64,000 nt of DNA from Rhizorhabdus sp049889055 (GCF_049889055.1 NZ_JBLTWO010000001.1:248001-312000); one strand, 5' to 3'. Shown: positions 27,021 to 35,669, numbered from the stretch's first letter. Notes: a model not told the origin generated them from the sequence alone. Translations and numbers: made by a program.

Positions 27021-27127
27021 CTAGAGCGTTTTCGAACCAGATGGAATCATCTGGTGACTCGGAAAACGCGGTAAAACAATAATCTAGAGCGATCCGTCCG
27101 ATGCAATCGGAACGGATTTCGCTCTAG
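27021..27127. repeat. RIME-like intergenic mosaic element (two-hairpin repeat)
   Basis: A 107-bp element bounded by CTAGAGCG and CGCTCTAG. It holds a perfect hairpin ACCAGATG-GAAT-CATCTGGT at 27036-27055, an A-rich centre (GGTAAAACAATAA), then an internal CTAGAGC and a second imperfect hairpin to 27127. Boundaries and layout match the RIME-type elements known in Rhizobiales intergenic regions. It sits between the rbfA stop and the end of the convergent HPP-family gene and may also terminate both transcripts. Confidence 0.75.
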
Positions 27128-27136
27128 GTAGGCCTG

Positions 27137-27859
27137 TTATCGCGCCCCACGCCTGCGGTTCAGCGCGCGCTGCTCGGCCGCATGGAGCAGCTGCTCGAGA
27201 TCGTCGACATTGACGTCGAGAATGTCGGGATAGTCGTCGATCGCAGCGATCAGATCGTCGCGACCGAACTCCAGAAGATTGTGCATCACGACGGGCGCTG
27301 AGGGCGCTGCGTGCGGATAGCTATGTCCTGAAAAGCGATGGTAGCACCACGCAGTCAGGAACAGCAGCGCCGTTCCTATCGCCACCGGCATCGCGACAAA
27401 GCCATAACCACTGGCCGCCACCGCCGGGCCGCCGAGCACCGCCGTCAGGGCCACGGCCCCACCCGGCGGATGAAGGCAGCGCAGCAGCGCCATGGCGCAG
27501 ATCGCGCCGCCCACTGCCAGCCCTGCCGCCCACCAGGGATCGAGCCCCAGCCGCGCCACGGTGACCCCGACCAGCGCGGACAGAATATTGCCCCCGAACA
27601 GCGCCCATGGCTGTGCCAGCGGGCTCGCCGGGACCGCGAAGACGAGCACCGCCGCCGCCCCGACAGGCGCGATCAGCAGCGGGCCATGGCCCGTGCCGAT
27701 CAGCCGGTGCAGCATCCAGGCGAGGGCTGCGATCCCGATGACAGCCCCCAGCCCGGCCAGGGCGCGGTCGTTGGTCGCCCGATCCCTCACCATGCGCGAG
27801 AGCAGCACATGCCGCCGGGGCGAGAATGTGGGAGGTTTCTCTCCTGGAGCCGTGATCAT
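27137..27859 (-). CDS. HPP-family integral membrane protein
   Basis: 240 residues with four or five hydrophobic helices and the eponymous motif LHPPGGAVALTAVLGG. A soluble C-terminal tail follows (RDDLIAAIDDYPDILDVNVDDL). Cyanobacterial and plant HPP proteins have been implicated in nitrite transport, but most bacterial members are uncharacterised. It is divergent from tdk across a 139-bp gap and convergent with rbfA across the mosaic repeat. Confidence 0.88.
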   Translation of the reverse strand: MITAPGEKPPTFSPRRHVLLSRMVRDRATNDRALAGLGAVIGIAALAWMLHRLIGTGHGPLLIAPVGAAAVLVFAVPASPLAQPWALFGGNILSALVGVTVARLGLDPWWAAGLAVGGAICAMALLRCLHPPGGAVALTAVLGGPAVAASGYGFVAMPVAIGTALLFLTAWCYHRFSGHSYPHAAPSAPVVMHNLLEFGRDDLIAAIDDYPDILDVNVDDLEQLLHAAEQRALNRRRGAR

Positions 27860-27998
27860 ACTCCGCCCTATCCACGCAAAGCCTGCCGGCGGCCAGCAAA
27901 GACTCTTTGCGCCGCCGCAATCCGCGCTACTGTCGCCGCTGTTGGGGTTGGACGGTCCATGTGATTGCCGCAGGGAACGGGCGCGCTAGGATGGGGAC

Positions 27999-28598
27999 AT
28001 GGCGAAGCTTTATTTCTATTATGCCGCGATGAACGCCGGCAAATCGGCGACCCTGCTGCAGGCCGATTTCAACTATCGCGAGCGCGGGATGCGGACCTTG
28101 CTGTTCACCGCCGCCTTCGACGATCGCTTCGAGCCGGGCAAGATCACCTCGCGGATCGGCCTGGCCGCCCATGCCACCGCGATCGACGAGGACACCGATT
28201 TGTTCGAGGAGGTCGGGATCGAGCTGGCTGAAAGCCCGGTCCATGCGGTTCTGGTCGACGAAGCGCAGTGGCTGACGCGCGCGCAGGTCTTTCAGCTTGC
28301 GGCGGTATGCGACGAACTCAACATTCCCGTGGTCGCCTATGGGCTGCGCACCGACTTTCAGGCGAAGCTCTTCCCCGGCAGCGCGGCGCTGCTCGCCATC
28401 GCCGACACACTGGTCGAACTCAAAGCGATCTGCGCGTGCGGACGCAAGGCGACGATGAACCTGCGGATCGACGACCAGGGCTATCCGGTCAAGCAGGGCG
28501 AACAGATCGAAGTGGGCGGCAATGAGCGCTATGTCGCCCTGTGCCGCCGCCATTATGCCGAACAGATGGGCCTGCGTCGGGGCGCCCTGATCGATTGA
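27999..28598 (+). CDS. tdk: Thymidine kinase
   Basis: Type II thymidine kinase phosphorylating thymidine to dTMP for salvage. 199 residues: P-loop YYAAMNAGKSATLLQADFN, Walker B-like VDEAQWLT, the lasso/zinc region with ICACGRKATMNLRI and a C-terminal LCRRHY whose Cys/His complete the metal site. The ATG at 27999 fits the family start (AKLYFYYAAM). It complements the de novo thyA gene at 59 kb. It converges on the histidine kinase gene. Confidence 0.96.
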   Translation: MAKLYFYYAAMNAGKSATLLQADFNYRERGMRTLLFTAAFDDRFEPGKITSRIGLAAHATAIDEDTDLFEEVGIELAESPVHAVLVDEAQWLTRAQVFQLAAVCDELNIPVVAYGLRTDFQAKLFPGSAALLAIADTLVELKAICACGRKATMNLRIDDQGYPVKQGEQIEVGGNERYVALCRRHYAEQMGLRRGALID

Positions 28599-28626
28599 GA
28601 ACGGGTCGGACAGGCCCGCCCGTGCG

Positions 28627-29652
28627 TCAGGCGGGGTCGCCCTGGGGCAGTTTGAGCAAGGCCGTGGTCACGCGCCCGGCGAACAGGTCGAAACTTCCGC
28701 CGAGCTGACGCGCGAGCGCCTGAGCCAGTTTAAGGCCAAGACTGTTCGTCTGCTCCAGACTGAAGCCCGTCGGAAGGCCCGCGCCGTCATCCGTCACGCG
28801 CACTTCCAACATACCGTCGGTCGTCCGTTGCGCGGTGATCTCGACGCACCCTTGCTCACGGTCGCCGAAGCCATGTTCGAGCGCGTTGCTCACCGCTTCG
28901 GCAATGATCAGGGCCATCGGCACGGCAGCATCCGGCTCGAGCGCGAAGTCCTCCTCTACGAGCACCTGACAGCAGATTCCCGGCTTGCCGCTGGCATCGA
29001 TCAGATCCGGGCCCAGCTGGTCGAGAAAGTCGCGAATGTGCAACTGATCGCCATGGGGATCATAGAGTTGCCGATGGATGCGCCCGATGAGGCCAAGCCG
29101 GCGTGACGCTTCATCGAGTGCGGCCCGCGCCGCTTCATCGCTGATGCTCTTCTTCTGAAGCGCGATGAGCCCGCTGACGACCTGAAGATTGTTCGAGACG
29201 CGGTGCTGCAACTCGCGAAACAGCACCTCACCCCGCTCGGCCAGCTTGCGACTGCGCTCCCGTTCCGCCGCCAGTCGCCGATTCATCCGCTGCAGCCAGT
29301 CGATAAGGGCGACGTCGATCAGCACGACCAGCGCATAGAAGGCCATGGCGAACATGACCCCGCCGGAGAATTTCGCCGAGAAGGTCGGGGGAATGAAGCA
29401 ATACCAGGATGCGAAACCGCACAGCACGGCCGCGAGCACCCCTGGCGCTATGCCGAACAGGAAAGTCGACAGGATGACGCCGGGAAAGAAGGTGACGAAG
29501 GGATAGCCCGCCGGCATGACGGGATCGGCCACCCAGCGAATGACGAAGCACAGAGCGCAGATGGCCAGCACGGCCCCATAGCGCAGCACCGGTCGATTTC
29601 GACCGAGTGGCAACCGTTCGAGAAAGGACGCGCTGTCGTCCTTCAAGGCCAT
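28627..29652 (-). CDS. Sensor histidine kinase, DUF4118 membrane domain plus HisKA_2
   Basis: A 341-residue kinase. Residues 25-125 form a multi-helix DUF4118-like membrane region (ALCFVIRWVADPVMPAGYPF, WYCFIPPTFSA), then a short coiled coil. The phosphoacceptor box is of the HisKA_2/HRxxN type: ELQHRVSNNLQVVSGLIALQ near residue 149. The HATPase domain has an N-box EAVSNALEHGF and DDGAGLPTGF. HRxxN kinases in alphaproteobacteria often feed the PhyR/EcfG general stress response, but no response regulator lies in the window, so its partner is unknown. It converges with tdk. Confidence 0.92.
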   Translation of the reverse strand: MALKDDSASFLERLPLGRNRPVLRYGAVLAICALCFVIRWVADPVMPAGYPFVTFFPGVILSTFLFGIAPGVLAAVLCGFASWYCFIPPTFSAKFSGGVMFAMAFYALVVLIDVALIDWLQRMNRRLAAERERSRKLAERGEVLFRELQHRVSNNLQVVSGLIALQKKSISDEAARAALDEASRRLGLIGRIHRQLYDPHGDQLHIRDFLDQLGPDLIDASGKPGICCQVLVEEDFALEPDAAVPMALIIAEAVSNALEHGFGDREQGCVEITAQRTTDGMLEVRVTDDGAGLPTGFSLEQTNSLGLKLAQALARQLGGSFDLFAGRVTTALLKLPQGDPA

Positions 29653-29747
29653 TTCTCCGTCGAAATTCCCGCCTGCCTACTACGCATGTTGGCCGCTATC
29701 GGGCAACATGCTTGAATAGCGCCAAGGCTTAGCCCCCAGTCTCAACG

Positions 29748-29772
29748 AAAAAGGGGAGCCGCGAGGCCCCCC
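29748..29772 (-). terminator. Intrinsic terminator of pnp
   Basis: On the minus strand a stem of eight pairs (one G-T) closes a TCGC loop and is followed directly by five Ts. It lies 27 bp after the pnp stop, between pnp and the kinase gene. Confidence 0.8.
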
Positions 29773-29798
29773 TCTCCCATTTCAGCAGAACCGTGCGA

Positions 29799-32123
29799 TC
29801 AATCGTCGTCGCGGGTCAGGAAGGCCGGTGCGAACTCGGGATCGCCGCCCTCGCTGCCACCTTCCGAACGCTCGCGGCGCGGACCACGGTCGCGGCGCGG
29901 GCCACGGTCGCCGCCACCACCTTCGCGGCGGCGATCGCCGTCACGGCGCGGGCCACGATCGCCCCGGTCACCACGGTCGCTGCGCTCGCCACGCGGGCGC
30001 TCCTCGCGGGGCGGACGCGTGTCGGGCAGTTCCTCGCCGGTCTCCTGGTCGACGACGCGCATCGACAGGCGGACCTTGCCGCGATTGTCGATCTCGAGAA
30101 CCTTGACCTTGACTTCCTGGCCTTCGGACAGAACGTCGGCGACCTTCTCGACCCGCTCGTTCTTGATCTCGGAGACGTGGACGAGACCGTCCTTGCCGCC
30201 CATGAAGTTGACGAACGCACCGAAGTCGACGAGGTTGACGACCTTGCCGTTGTAGATCTTGCCCACTTCCGGCTCGGCGACGATGCCGATGATCCAGTTC
30301 TTTGCGGCTTCGATCTGCGCGGTGTCGGACGACGAAATCTTGACGGTGCCGTCATCGTCGATGTCGACCTTCGCACCGGTGGTGGCGACGATCTCACGGA
30401 TGATCTTGCCACCGGTGCCGATGATGTCGCGGATCTTGTCCTTGGGAACCGACATCGTCTCGATCCGCGGCGCGTGCGCCGACAACTCGGTCCGGGTGTG
30501 GTCGAGGGCCTTGGCCATCTCACCCAGGATATGCGCGCGGCCTTCCTTGGCCTGATGCAGGGCGGCGGTGAAGATCTCCTCGGTGATGCCGGCGATCTTG
30601 ATGTCCATCTGCATCGTGGTGATGCCTTCGGACGTGCCCGCCACCTTGAAGTCCATGTCGCCGAGATGATCCTCGTCGCCCAGGATGTCGCTGAGAACCG
30701 CGAATTCCTTGCCTTCCAGGATCAGGCCCATGGCGATGCCCGAAACCGGCCGCTTGATCGGCACGCCGGCATCCATCATCGCGAGGCTGCCACCGCACAC
30801 CGTCGCCATCGACGACGAGCCGTTCGACTCGGTGATGTCCGAGGTCAGACGGATCGTGTAGGGGAACTCTTCCTTGGTCGGCAGCACGCCGTGCAGCGCG
30901 CGCCATGCCAGCTTGCCATGGCCGACTTCGCGGCGGCCCGGCGCGCCGAAGCGACCGACTTCACCGACCGAATAGGGCGGGAAGTTGTAGTGCAGCATGA
31001 AATGCTCGTAGCGCAGGCCGTTCAGGCCATCGATCATCTGCTCTGCATCCTTGGTGCCGAGGGTGCAGGTCGAAATGCTCTGCGTCTCGCCACGGGTGAA
31101 CAGCGCCGAACCATGAGCGCGCGGCAGGAAGTGCGCTTCCGCGACGATCGGACGGACCGTGCGGGTGTCGCGGCCGTCGATGCGGCGGCCTTCCTTCAGG
31201 ATCGCCGTGCGGACGATCTCGGCTTCCAGCTTCTTGACGAGCTTCATCGCCGCCATCTGGTCCTGCGGAGTCGCCTCTGCAAAGGCTTCCTTCGCCTTGG
31301 CGCGGGCCGCGTTCAGCGCGTTCGAACGCTCGGACTTGTTGGTCAGCTTGTAGGCTGCCTCGATGTCCTTGCCGATCAGCTTCTTGAGCTTGGTCTTGGC
31401 GGCCGAGAGATCGGCCTGCGGGGCCATTTCCCAAGGTTCCTTGGCCGACTTCTCGGCCAGCTTGATGATCGCCTTGATGACGTCCTTGCACGCCTTGTGC
31501 GCGAACATCACGGCGCCCAGCATGACCTCTTCTGACAGCTCCTTGGCTTCGGATTCGACCATCATGACGGCGTCATGGGTAGCTGCGACGACCAGGTCGA
31601 GTTCGCCCTCGGCGACCTGCGTGTCGGTCGGGTTCAGCAGATATTCGCCATCCTTGTAGCCGACGCGGGCGGCGCCGATCGGGCCCATGAAGGGAACACC
31701 CGAGATGGTGAGGGCGGCCGAGGCGGCGATCATCGCGAGGATGTCGGGCTCGTTCTCGCCGTCATAGCTCAGCACCTGAGCGATGACGTTGATCTCGTTG
31801 TAGAAGCCTTCCGGAAAGAGCGGACGGATCGGGCGGTCGATGAGGCGGGAGACCAGCGTCTCCTTCTCGGTCGCGCCACGCTCGCGCTTGAAGAAGCCGC
31901 CGGGAATGCGACCCGACGAGAAATACTTCTCCTGATAATGAACGGTCAGCGGGAAGAAGTCCTGCCCTTCCTTGACGCTGCGCGCCGCGGTCACGGCGCA
32001 GAGGACGACGGTCTCGCCGAGGGTCGCGAGCACCGCGCCGTCGGCCTGGCGGGCAACGCGGCCCGTTTCCAGCGTGAGGGTCTGGCCGCCCCACTGGATT
32101 TCAACTTTCTTCGTATCGAACAT
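29799..32123 (-). CDS. pnp: Polyribonucleotide nucleotidyltransferase
   Basis: 3'-5' phosphorolytic exoribonuclease of the RNA degradosome. 774 residues: two RNase PH domains (IPGGFFKRERGATEKETLVS and FNFPPYSVGEVG-like RNA contact region), a KH domain with DIIGTGGKIIREI, and an S1 domain (VGKIYNGKVVNLVDFGAFVN). The unusually long Arg/Gly/Asp-rich tail (repeated RGDRG, GPRRD and GGGDRG) over about the last 65 residues may bind RNA or degradosome partners. It is preceded by rpsO with a hairpin between them, as in E. coli, where that spacer is the site of RNase III processing and autoregulation. Confidence 0.98.
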   Translation of the reverse strand: MFDTKKVEIQWGGQTLTLETGRVARQADGAVLATLGETVVLCAVTAARSVKEGQDFFPLTVHYQEKYFSSGRIPGGFFKRERGATEKETLVSRLIDRPIRPLFPEGFYNEINVIAQVLSYDGENEPDILAMIAASAALTISGVPFMGPIGAARVGYKDGEYLLNPTDTQVAEGELDLVVAATHDAVMMVESEAKELSEEVMLGAVMFAHKACKDVIKAIIKLAEKSAKEPWEMAPQADLSAAKTKLKKLIGKDIEAAYKLTNKSERSNALNAARAKAKEAFAEATPQDQMAAMKLVKKLEAEIVRTAILKEGRRIDGRDTRTVRPIVAEAHFLPRAHGSALFTRGETQSISTCTLGTKDAEQMIDGLNGLRYEHFMLHYNFPPYSVGEVGRFGAPGRREVGHGKLAWRALHGVLPTKEEFPYTIRLTSDITESNGSSSMATVCGGSLAMMDAGVPIKRPVSGIAMGLILEGKEFAVLSDILGDEDHLGDMDFKVAGTSEGITTMQMDIKIAGITEEIFTAALHQAKEGRAHILGEMAKALDHTRTELSAHAPRIETMSVPKDKIRDIIGTGGKIIREIVATTGAKVDIDDDGTVKISSSDTAQIEAAKNWIIGIVAEPEVGKIYNGKVVNLVDFGAFVNFMGGKDGLVHVSEIKNERVEKVADVLSEGQEVKVKVLEIDNRGKVRLSMRVVDQETGEELPDTRPPREERPRGERSDRGDRGDRGPRRDGDRRREGGGGDRGPRRDRGPRRERSEGGSEGGDPEFAPAFLTRDDD

Positions 32124-32283
32124 GTGGCTTCCTTGTCTCCGAACGCCCTATGCGCCCGGGGCCTATGAGGGCGACCGGAGCCCCGCTCCGCATCACCCGA
32201 GGGGCAGGCCGACTTCGACCTGCCATGGCGGGATCGTCTGCCCGCCGTCCTGCCCGGAACCGAATTGCTCCTGGCCGGAAAGA

Positions 32284-32310
32284 GAACGGCCCCGGAAACC
32301 GGGGCCGTTC
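32284..32310 (-). terminator. rpsO-pnp intergenic hairpin
   Basis: A perfect 12-bp stem (GAACGGCCCCGG with CCGGGGCCGTTC) around a 3-base loop, ending 11 bp after the rpsO stop and followed on the minus strand by TCTCTTTCC. It is a probable partial terminator or RNase-processing structure controlling pnp. The remaining ~160 bp before pnp may hold a second promoter. Confidence 0.65.
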
Positions 32311-32320
32311 CGAAACTTGC

Positions 32321-32590
32321 TTACTTGCGCAGGTTCAGCTTGCCGATGAGGGCAGTGTACCGGTCGACGTCCTTCCGCTTGAGATAGTCGAGAAGGCTGC
32401 GGCGCTTGTTGACCAGCATCAGCAGACCGCGGCGCGAGTGATTGTCCTTCGCGTGGGTCTTGAAATGCTCGGTCAGATTGGTGATGCGCTCGGTCAGGAT
32501 CGCGACCTGGACCTCGGGGCTGCCGGTGTCGCCATCGGCACGGGCGTTGTCGGCAATGATCGCGGTCTTGCGCTCGGCGGTAACGGTCAT
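32321..32590 (-). CDS. rpsO: 30S ribosomal protein S15
   Basis: Primary 16S rRNA-binding protein of the 30S platform. 89 residues, exact family length, with GDTGSPEVQVAILTERITNL, HFKTHAKDNHSRRGLLMLV and RRSLLDYLKRKD. The ATG overlaps the truB stop (ATGA), showing translational coupling. The middle gene of truB-rpsO-pnp. Confidence 0.99.
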   Translation of the reverse strand: MTVTAERKTAIIADNARADGDTGSPEVQVAILTERITNLTEHFKTHAKDNHSRRGLLMLVNKRRSLLDYLKRKDVDRYTALIGKLNLRK

Positions 32591-33507
32591 TCTTCTTCCT
32601 TCGACATCAGATTGAAACCCCGCACGACGCGGACCTCGCGGTCCTCGACCTCCACCAGCGCAACGGGCATGTCGCCGTCTATCGCAAGATTGAGGCCGGA
32701 AGGTGCGGCGATCCCGACCAACTTGCGCCCCTCGCGGAGCGCCCTTGCCTGATCGGGGGTGACGGGAAGAGCCGGGATGTCGTCCAGCCCCGCCGTCAGC
32801 GGCAAGAGTATCTGTTCAAGGTGCCGGGCCTTAGCAAGTTCCTCCAGCTTGTCCAGCGGAATCGCCGGATCGAGCGTGAACGGACCGGCCTTGGTGCGGC
32901 GGAGCATGGTGACATGGCCGACCGTTCCCGCCGCCCGCGCGATGTCTCGCGCCAGGCTGCGAACATAGGTTCCCTTCGACACCACGCAGGAGAAGGTAGC
33001 CTCGGCGAGACCATCGCCCTCGCCGATCGGCGCGGCCGAAACCAGCTCCAGCCGGTGGATCGTAACCGCGCGGGTCTTCATCTCGACGGTCTCGCCGGCG
33101 CGGGCACGATCATAGGCACGCTCGCCATCGATCTTGAGCGCGGAATAGACCGGCGGCACCTGGTCGATCGGCCCACGAAAGCGGTCGAGGACCGCCTCGA
33201 TGTCGGCGCGGGTCGGTCGGACGTCCGACGTCTCCGCCATCACGCCTTCAGCATCGAGCGTGTCGGTCTGGATCCCGAAACCGATGGTGAAGTCATAGGC
33301 CTTGTCGGCGTCGAGCATCCGCCCCGACAATTTGGTCGCCTCGCCCAGCGCGACCGGCAGCACCCCGGACGCCAGCGGGTCTAGCGTACCCCCATGGCCG
33401 ACCTTGTACTTGCCATAACCACCGACGCGCAGCGCGCGCTTTACCGCCGAGACGATCTGGGTCGATCCGGGGCCGACCGGCTTGTCGATAATGATCCAGC
33501 CATGCAT
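32587..33507 (-). CDS. truB: tRNA pseudouridine-55 synthase
   Basis: Makes pseudouridine 55 in the T-loop of tRNAs. 306 residues with the catalytic aspartate D43 in GHGGTLDPLASGVL. Also present are MLDADKAYDFTIGFGIQTD, VPPVYSALKIDGERAYDRAR and the KGTYVRSLARDI motif. First gene of the truB-rpsO-pnp operon. Confidence 0.98.
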   Translation of the reverse strand: MHGWIIIDKPVGPGSTQIVSAVKRALRVGGYGKYKVGHGGTLDPLASGVLPVALGEATKLSGRMLDADKAYDFTIGFGIQTDTLDAEGVMAETSDVRPTRADIEAVLDRFRGPIDQVPPVYSALKIDGERAYDRARAGETVEMKTRAVTIHRLELVSAAPIGEGDGLAEATFSCVVSKGTYVRSLARDIARAAGTVGHVTMLRRTKAGPFTLDPAIPLDKLEELAKARHLEQILLPLTAGLDDIPALPVTPDQARALREGRKLVGIAAPSGLNLAIDGDMPVALVEVEDREVRVVRGFNLMSKEEE

Positions 33508-33574
33508 CGCGCGGCTCTATCCGCGCGGTCCCCGGCTGTCGAGCGCGGGTCGCGCGAAATCGAAGTGCCTGAAA

Positions 33575-34537
33575 TCAGACCTGCAGTTCGAGCCCGTCAT
33601 AGGAGCAGACGACTTCGAGCGGCTGCCGGTCCTTGCGGCTCAGCGCCTCATATTGGATCGTCTCCTCCAGCAGCGCATCGATATCGCGGTCGCTGCTGGT
33701 CGGCTCATGGTGGAACAAAGCGAGCTTGCGCGCACCGGCACCGTGGCAGAGATTGACCGCCATCACATTGGACGAATGGCCCCAGTCCGCCTTCAGCGTG
33801 ATGCTCTCCGCCAGCGAATACATGGTGTCGCAGACGACCAGATCGGCGTCGCGGAAGAAGCCCTCGAAGGCGCGCTGGTCGTCCAGATCGTCCATGCGGT
33901 GCTCGGCATCGGTCGAGAAGACGAAGGTCTTGCCGCCGCGGTGGAATTTCCAGGCATAGGACACATGGCTGTGATCCTGCGGCATGAGTTCGACGTCGAC
34001 GCCGTCGACCGTGTACCGCTCGCCTGGCGTCAGGACGCGGAATTCGATCTTCGCACGCAGCCAGTCGAAGGCGACCGGAAAGCTGATCTCCTCCTGCTGC
34101 CGGCGCAGCGCCTCCTCGCAATCGGCATGCCCCGAATGGATGACGATATGGGTGTTCGGATCGAAGGCCGGTCCGAAGAAGGGAAAGCCCATGATGTGGT
34201 CCCAGTGGAGGTGGGACATGAAGAAGTTGAACTTGCGGGCGCGCCCCTGTCCGAAGCGGCGGAAGGCGTCGTTGCCCAGCTCACGCAACCCCGAACCCAT
34301 GTCGAGCACAAAGAAGCTCTCGTCGGCCCCTTCGATTTCAAGGCAGGTCGTGGCGCCGCCATAGGTACGCCCTTCCCCGAAGCTGAGTTCCTCGGTCACG
34401 AAACGCCGCGCCTCGGCCTCGTCGGCAAAGGCCCGGCCCTGCGCCCGCATCAGCGCATGGGCGATCTTCGCCTCGATCGCTGCCGCACGCGGTGCGACCG
34501 GCAGCGAACCGCGCGTCCCCCAAAAGCGGACCAACAT
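33575..34537 (-). CDS. MBL-fold metallo-hydrolase (TaR3-like)
   Basis: About 320 residues from the ATG at 34537 (LVRFWGTRGSLPVAP), with a G-run immediately upstream. Zinc ligands are visible: the HxHxDH motif in MSHLHWDHIMGFPF, QDHSHVSYAW and FSTDAEH with a metal-bridging Asp. A late His lies in HEPTSSD. The FWGTRGS-P start and YGGATTCLE are typical of the cyclic-phosphodiesterase-like MBL subgroup also related to cyclic-nucleotide and ribosyl phosphate hydrolases; the substrate is unknown. A STAS-domain gene starts upstream with only a 12-bp gap, so the pair is probably co-expressed and may form a signalling module. Confidence 0.88.
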   Translation of the reverse strand: MLVRFWGTRGSLPVAPRAAAIEAKIAHALMRAQGRAFADEAEARRFVTEELSFGEGRTYGGATTCLEIEGADESFFVLDMGSGLRELGNDAFRRFGQGRARKFNFFMSHLHWDHIMGFPFFGPAFDPNTHIVIHSGHADCEEALRRQQEEISFPVAFDWLRAKIEFRVLTPGERYTVDGVDVELMPQDHSHVSYAWKFHRGGKTFVFSTDAEHRMDDLDDQRAFEGFFRDADLVVCDTMYSLAESITLKADWGHSSNVMAVNLCHGAGARKLALFHHEPTSSDRDIDALLEETIQYEALSRKDRQPLEVVCSYDGLELQV

Positions 34538-34549
34538 CCCCCCCAACGC

Positions 34550-34885
34550 TTACTCTCCCCCGTCGTTCGGATCCTCGATGATGTCGAAGATGAGCTGATA
34601 GCGGCTGATCTCCAATATCTTCCGCAGGGCCGCCCCCGGCCGCGCGAGGATGATCTTGACGCCGCCGGCGACCGCATCCTTGCGCGCGATCGTCAGTGCC
34701 ATGAGCGCGGATGCCGACATATGGCCGACCGCCGCCAGATCGATGATCAGCGGGACCGAGCGCGCCACCGCCTCGGACACGGCCTGCCGCAGATTTTCGA
34801 GAAACAGGTCGCGGTCGCCATCCTCGATATCGCCTCGCGGACTGGCGATCAGCCTCTGGCCAACAGCTGCGGCGGTCCACTCCAT
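34550..34885 (-). CDS. STAS-domain protein (anti-sigma-factor-antagonist-like)
   Basis: 111 residues from the ATG at 34885, with GGGGGAG 7 nt upstream; an earlier in-frame start at 34951 was rejected for lacking a site. STAS signature: VPLIIDLAAVGHMSASALMAL. Aligned to SpoIIAA-type proteins (usually DSSG), Ser replaces the conserved Asp and Ala the first Ser, while the phosphorylatable second Ser is kept. STAS proteins bind anti-sigma/HPK partners, and phosphorylation controls binding. No cognate kinase or phosphatase is adjacent; the neighbouring MBL hydrolase is the only clear partner. Confidence 0.82.
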   Translation of the reverse strand: MEWTAAAVGQRLIASPRGDIEDGDRDLFLENLRQAVSEAVARSVPLIIDLAAVGHMSASALMALTIARKDAVAGGVKIILARPGAALRKILEISRYQLIFDIIEDPNDGGE

Positions 34886-34954
34886 CGAAGCACTCCCCCG
34901 CTCCGTTACGGTTGCAAGCTTAAGGCCGTATCGCTCAGGCTGCAACGCCACTGA

Positions 34955-35584
34955 TCATCCCTTCGCCAATGCCGACTTCACATGCGGCAGGATGCCCCGC
35001 ACGATCACGCCGACTCCGCGCGCATTCGGGTGAATCGCATCCCCGATGTGCAACGATCGGTCGCCCACCACACCCTGGAGAAAGAACGGATAGAGCTTCA
35101 CCATGTGCTTCGCCGCCAGCCGTCGATACATAGGGTTGAACTTTCCCGCATAATCCGGGCCGAGGTTGGGCGCGGCCACCATGCCGGCGAGCAACACGGG
35201 GATGCGCCGCCGACCCAGCTCGGTCAAAATCGCATCGAGATTGGCTTCAGCCTTGGCAGGATCGAGCCCGCGCAGCATGTCATTGGCGCCCAGCTCCACG
35301 ATCACCAGATCCGGTTTTGCCTTGGCCGCCGACAGGACCCAGGCGAGGCGCGCCTTGCCCTGCGCAGTCGTATCGCCCGACACGCCGGCATTCTGCACGC
35401 GCGCCGCGGTGCCCGATCGCCGCAGTGCTGCCTCCAGCTGCGGCACGAATCCCTGCCCCGGTGGCAGACGGTAGCCAGCCGTCAGGCTGTCGCCGAAAGC
35501 GACGACCAGCTTGTCGGCGGCCTGCGCGGCCCCGGACAAAAGCAACGCCGCCAAGAAAGCGAACATGGATCGGTACAAACTCAT
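34955..35584 (-). CDS. Periplasmic GDSL/SGNH arylesterase (TesA-like)
   Basis: 209 residues from the ATG at 35584, with GGAG close upstream. It has a signal peptide (SMFAFLAALLLSGAAQA). SGNH blocks: VAFGDSLTAGYRL (catalytic Ser), NAGVSGDTT (Gly), ELGANDMLRG (Asn) and GDAIHPNARG (Asp-x-x-His). The E. coli TesA family hydrolyses thioesters, aryl esters and lysophospholipids in the periplasm. It is 85 bp downstream of the M23 gene on the same strand and could share its transcript. Confidence 0.93.
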   Translation of the reverse strand: MSLYRSMFAFLAALLLSGAAQAADKLVVAFGDSLTAGYRLPPGQGFVPQLEAALRRSGTAARVQNAGVSGDTTAQGKARLAWVLSAAKAKPDLVIVELGANDMLRGLDPAKAEANLDAILTELGRRRIPVLLAGMVAAPNLGPDYAGKFNPMYRRLAAKHMVKLYPFFLQGVVGDRSLHIGDAIHPNARGVGVIVRGILPHVKSALAKG

Positions 35585-35669
35585 ATCTCCGATATTGGCA
35601 GATGCCCGGCATTTGTCGATCCACCGGACACGCTTCTTTACGATTCGACCGATGAGGCCCGCCGCCGCG

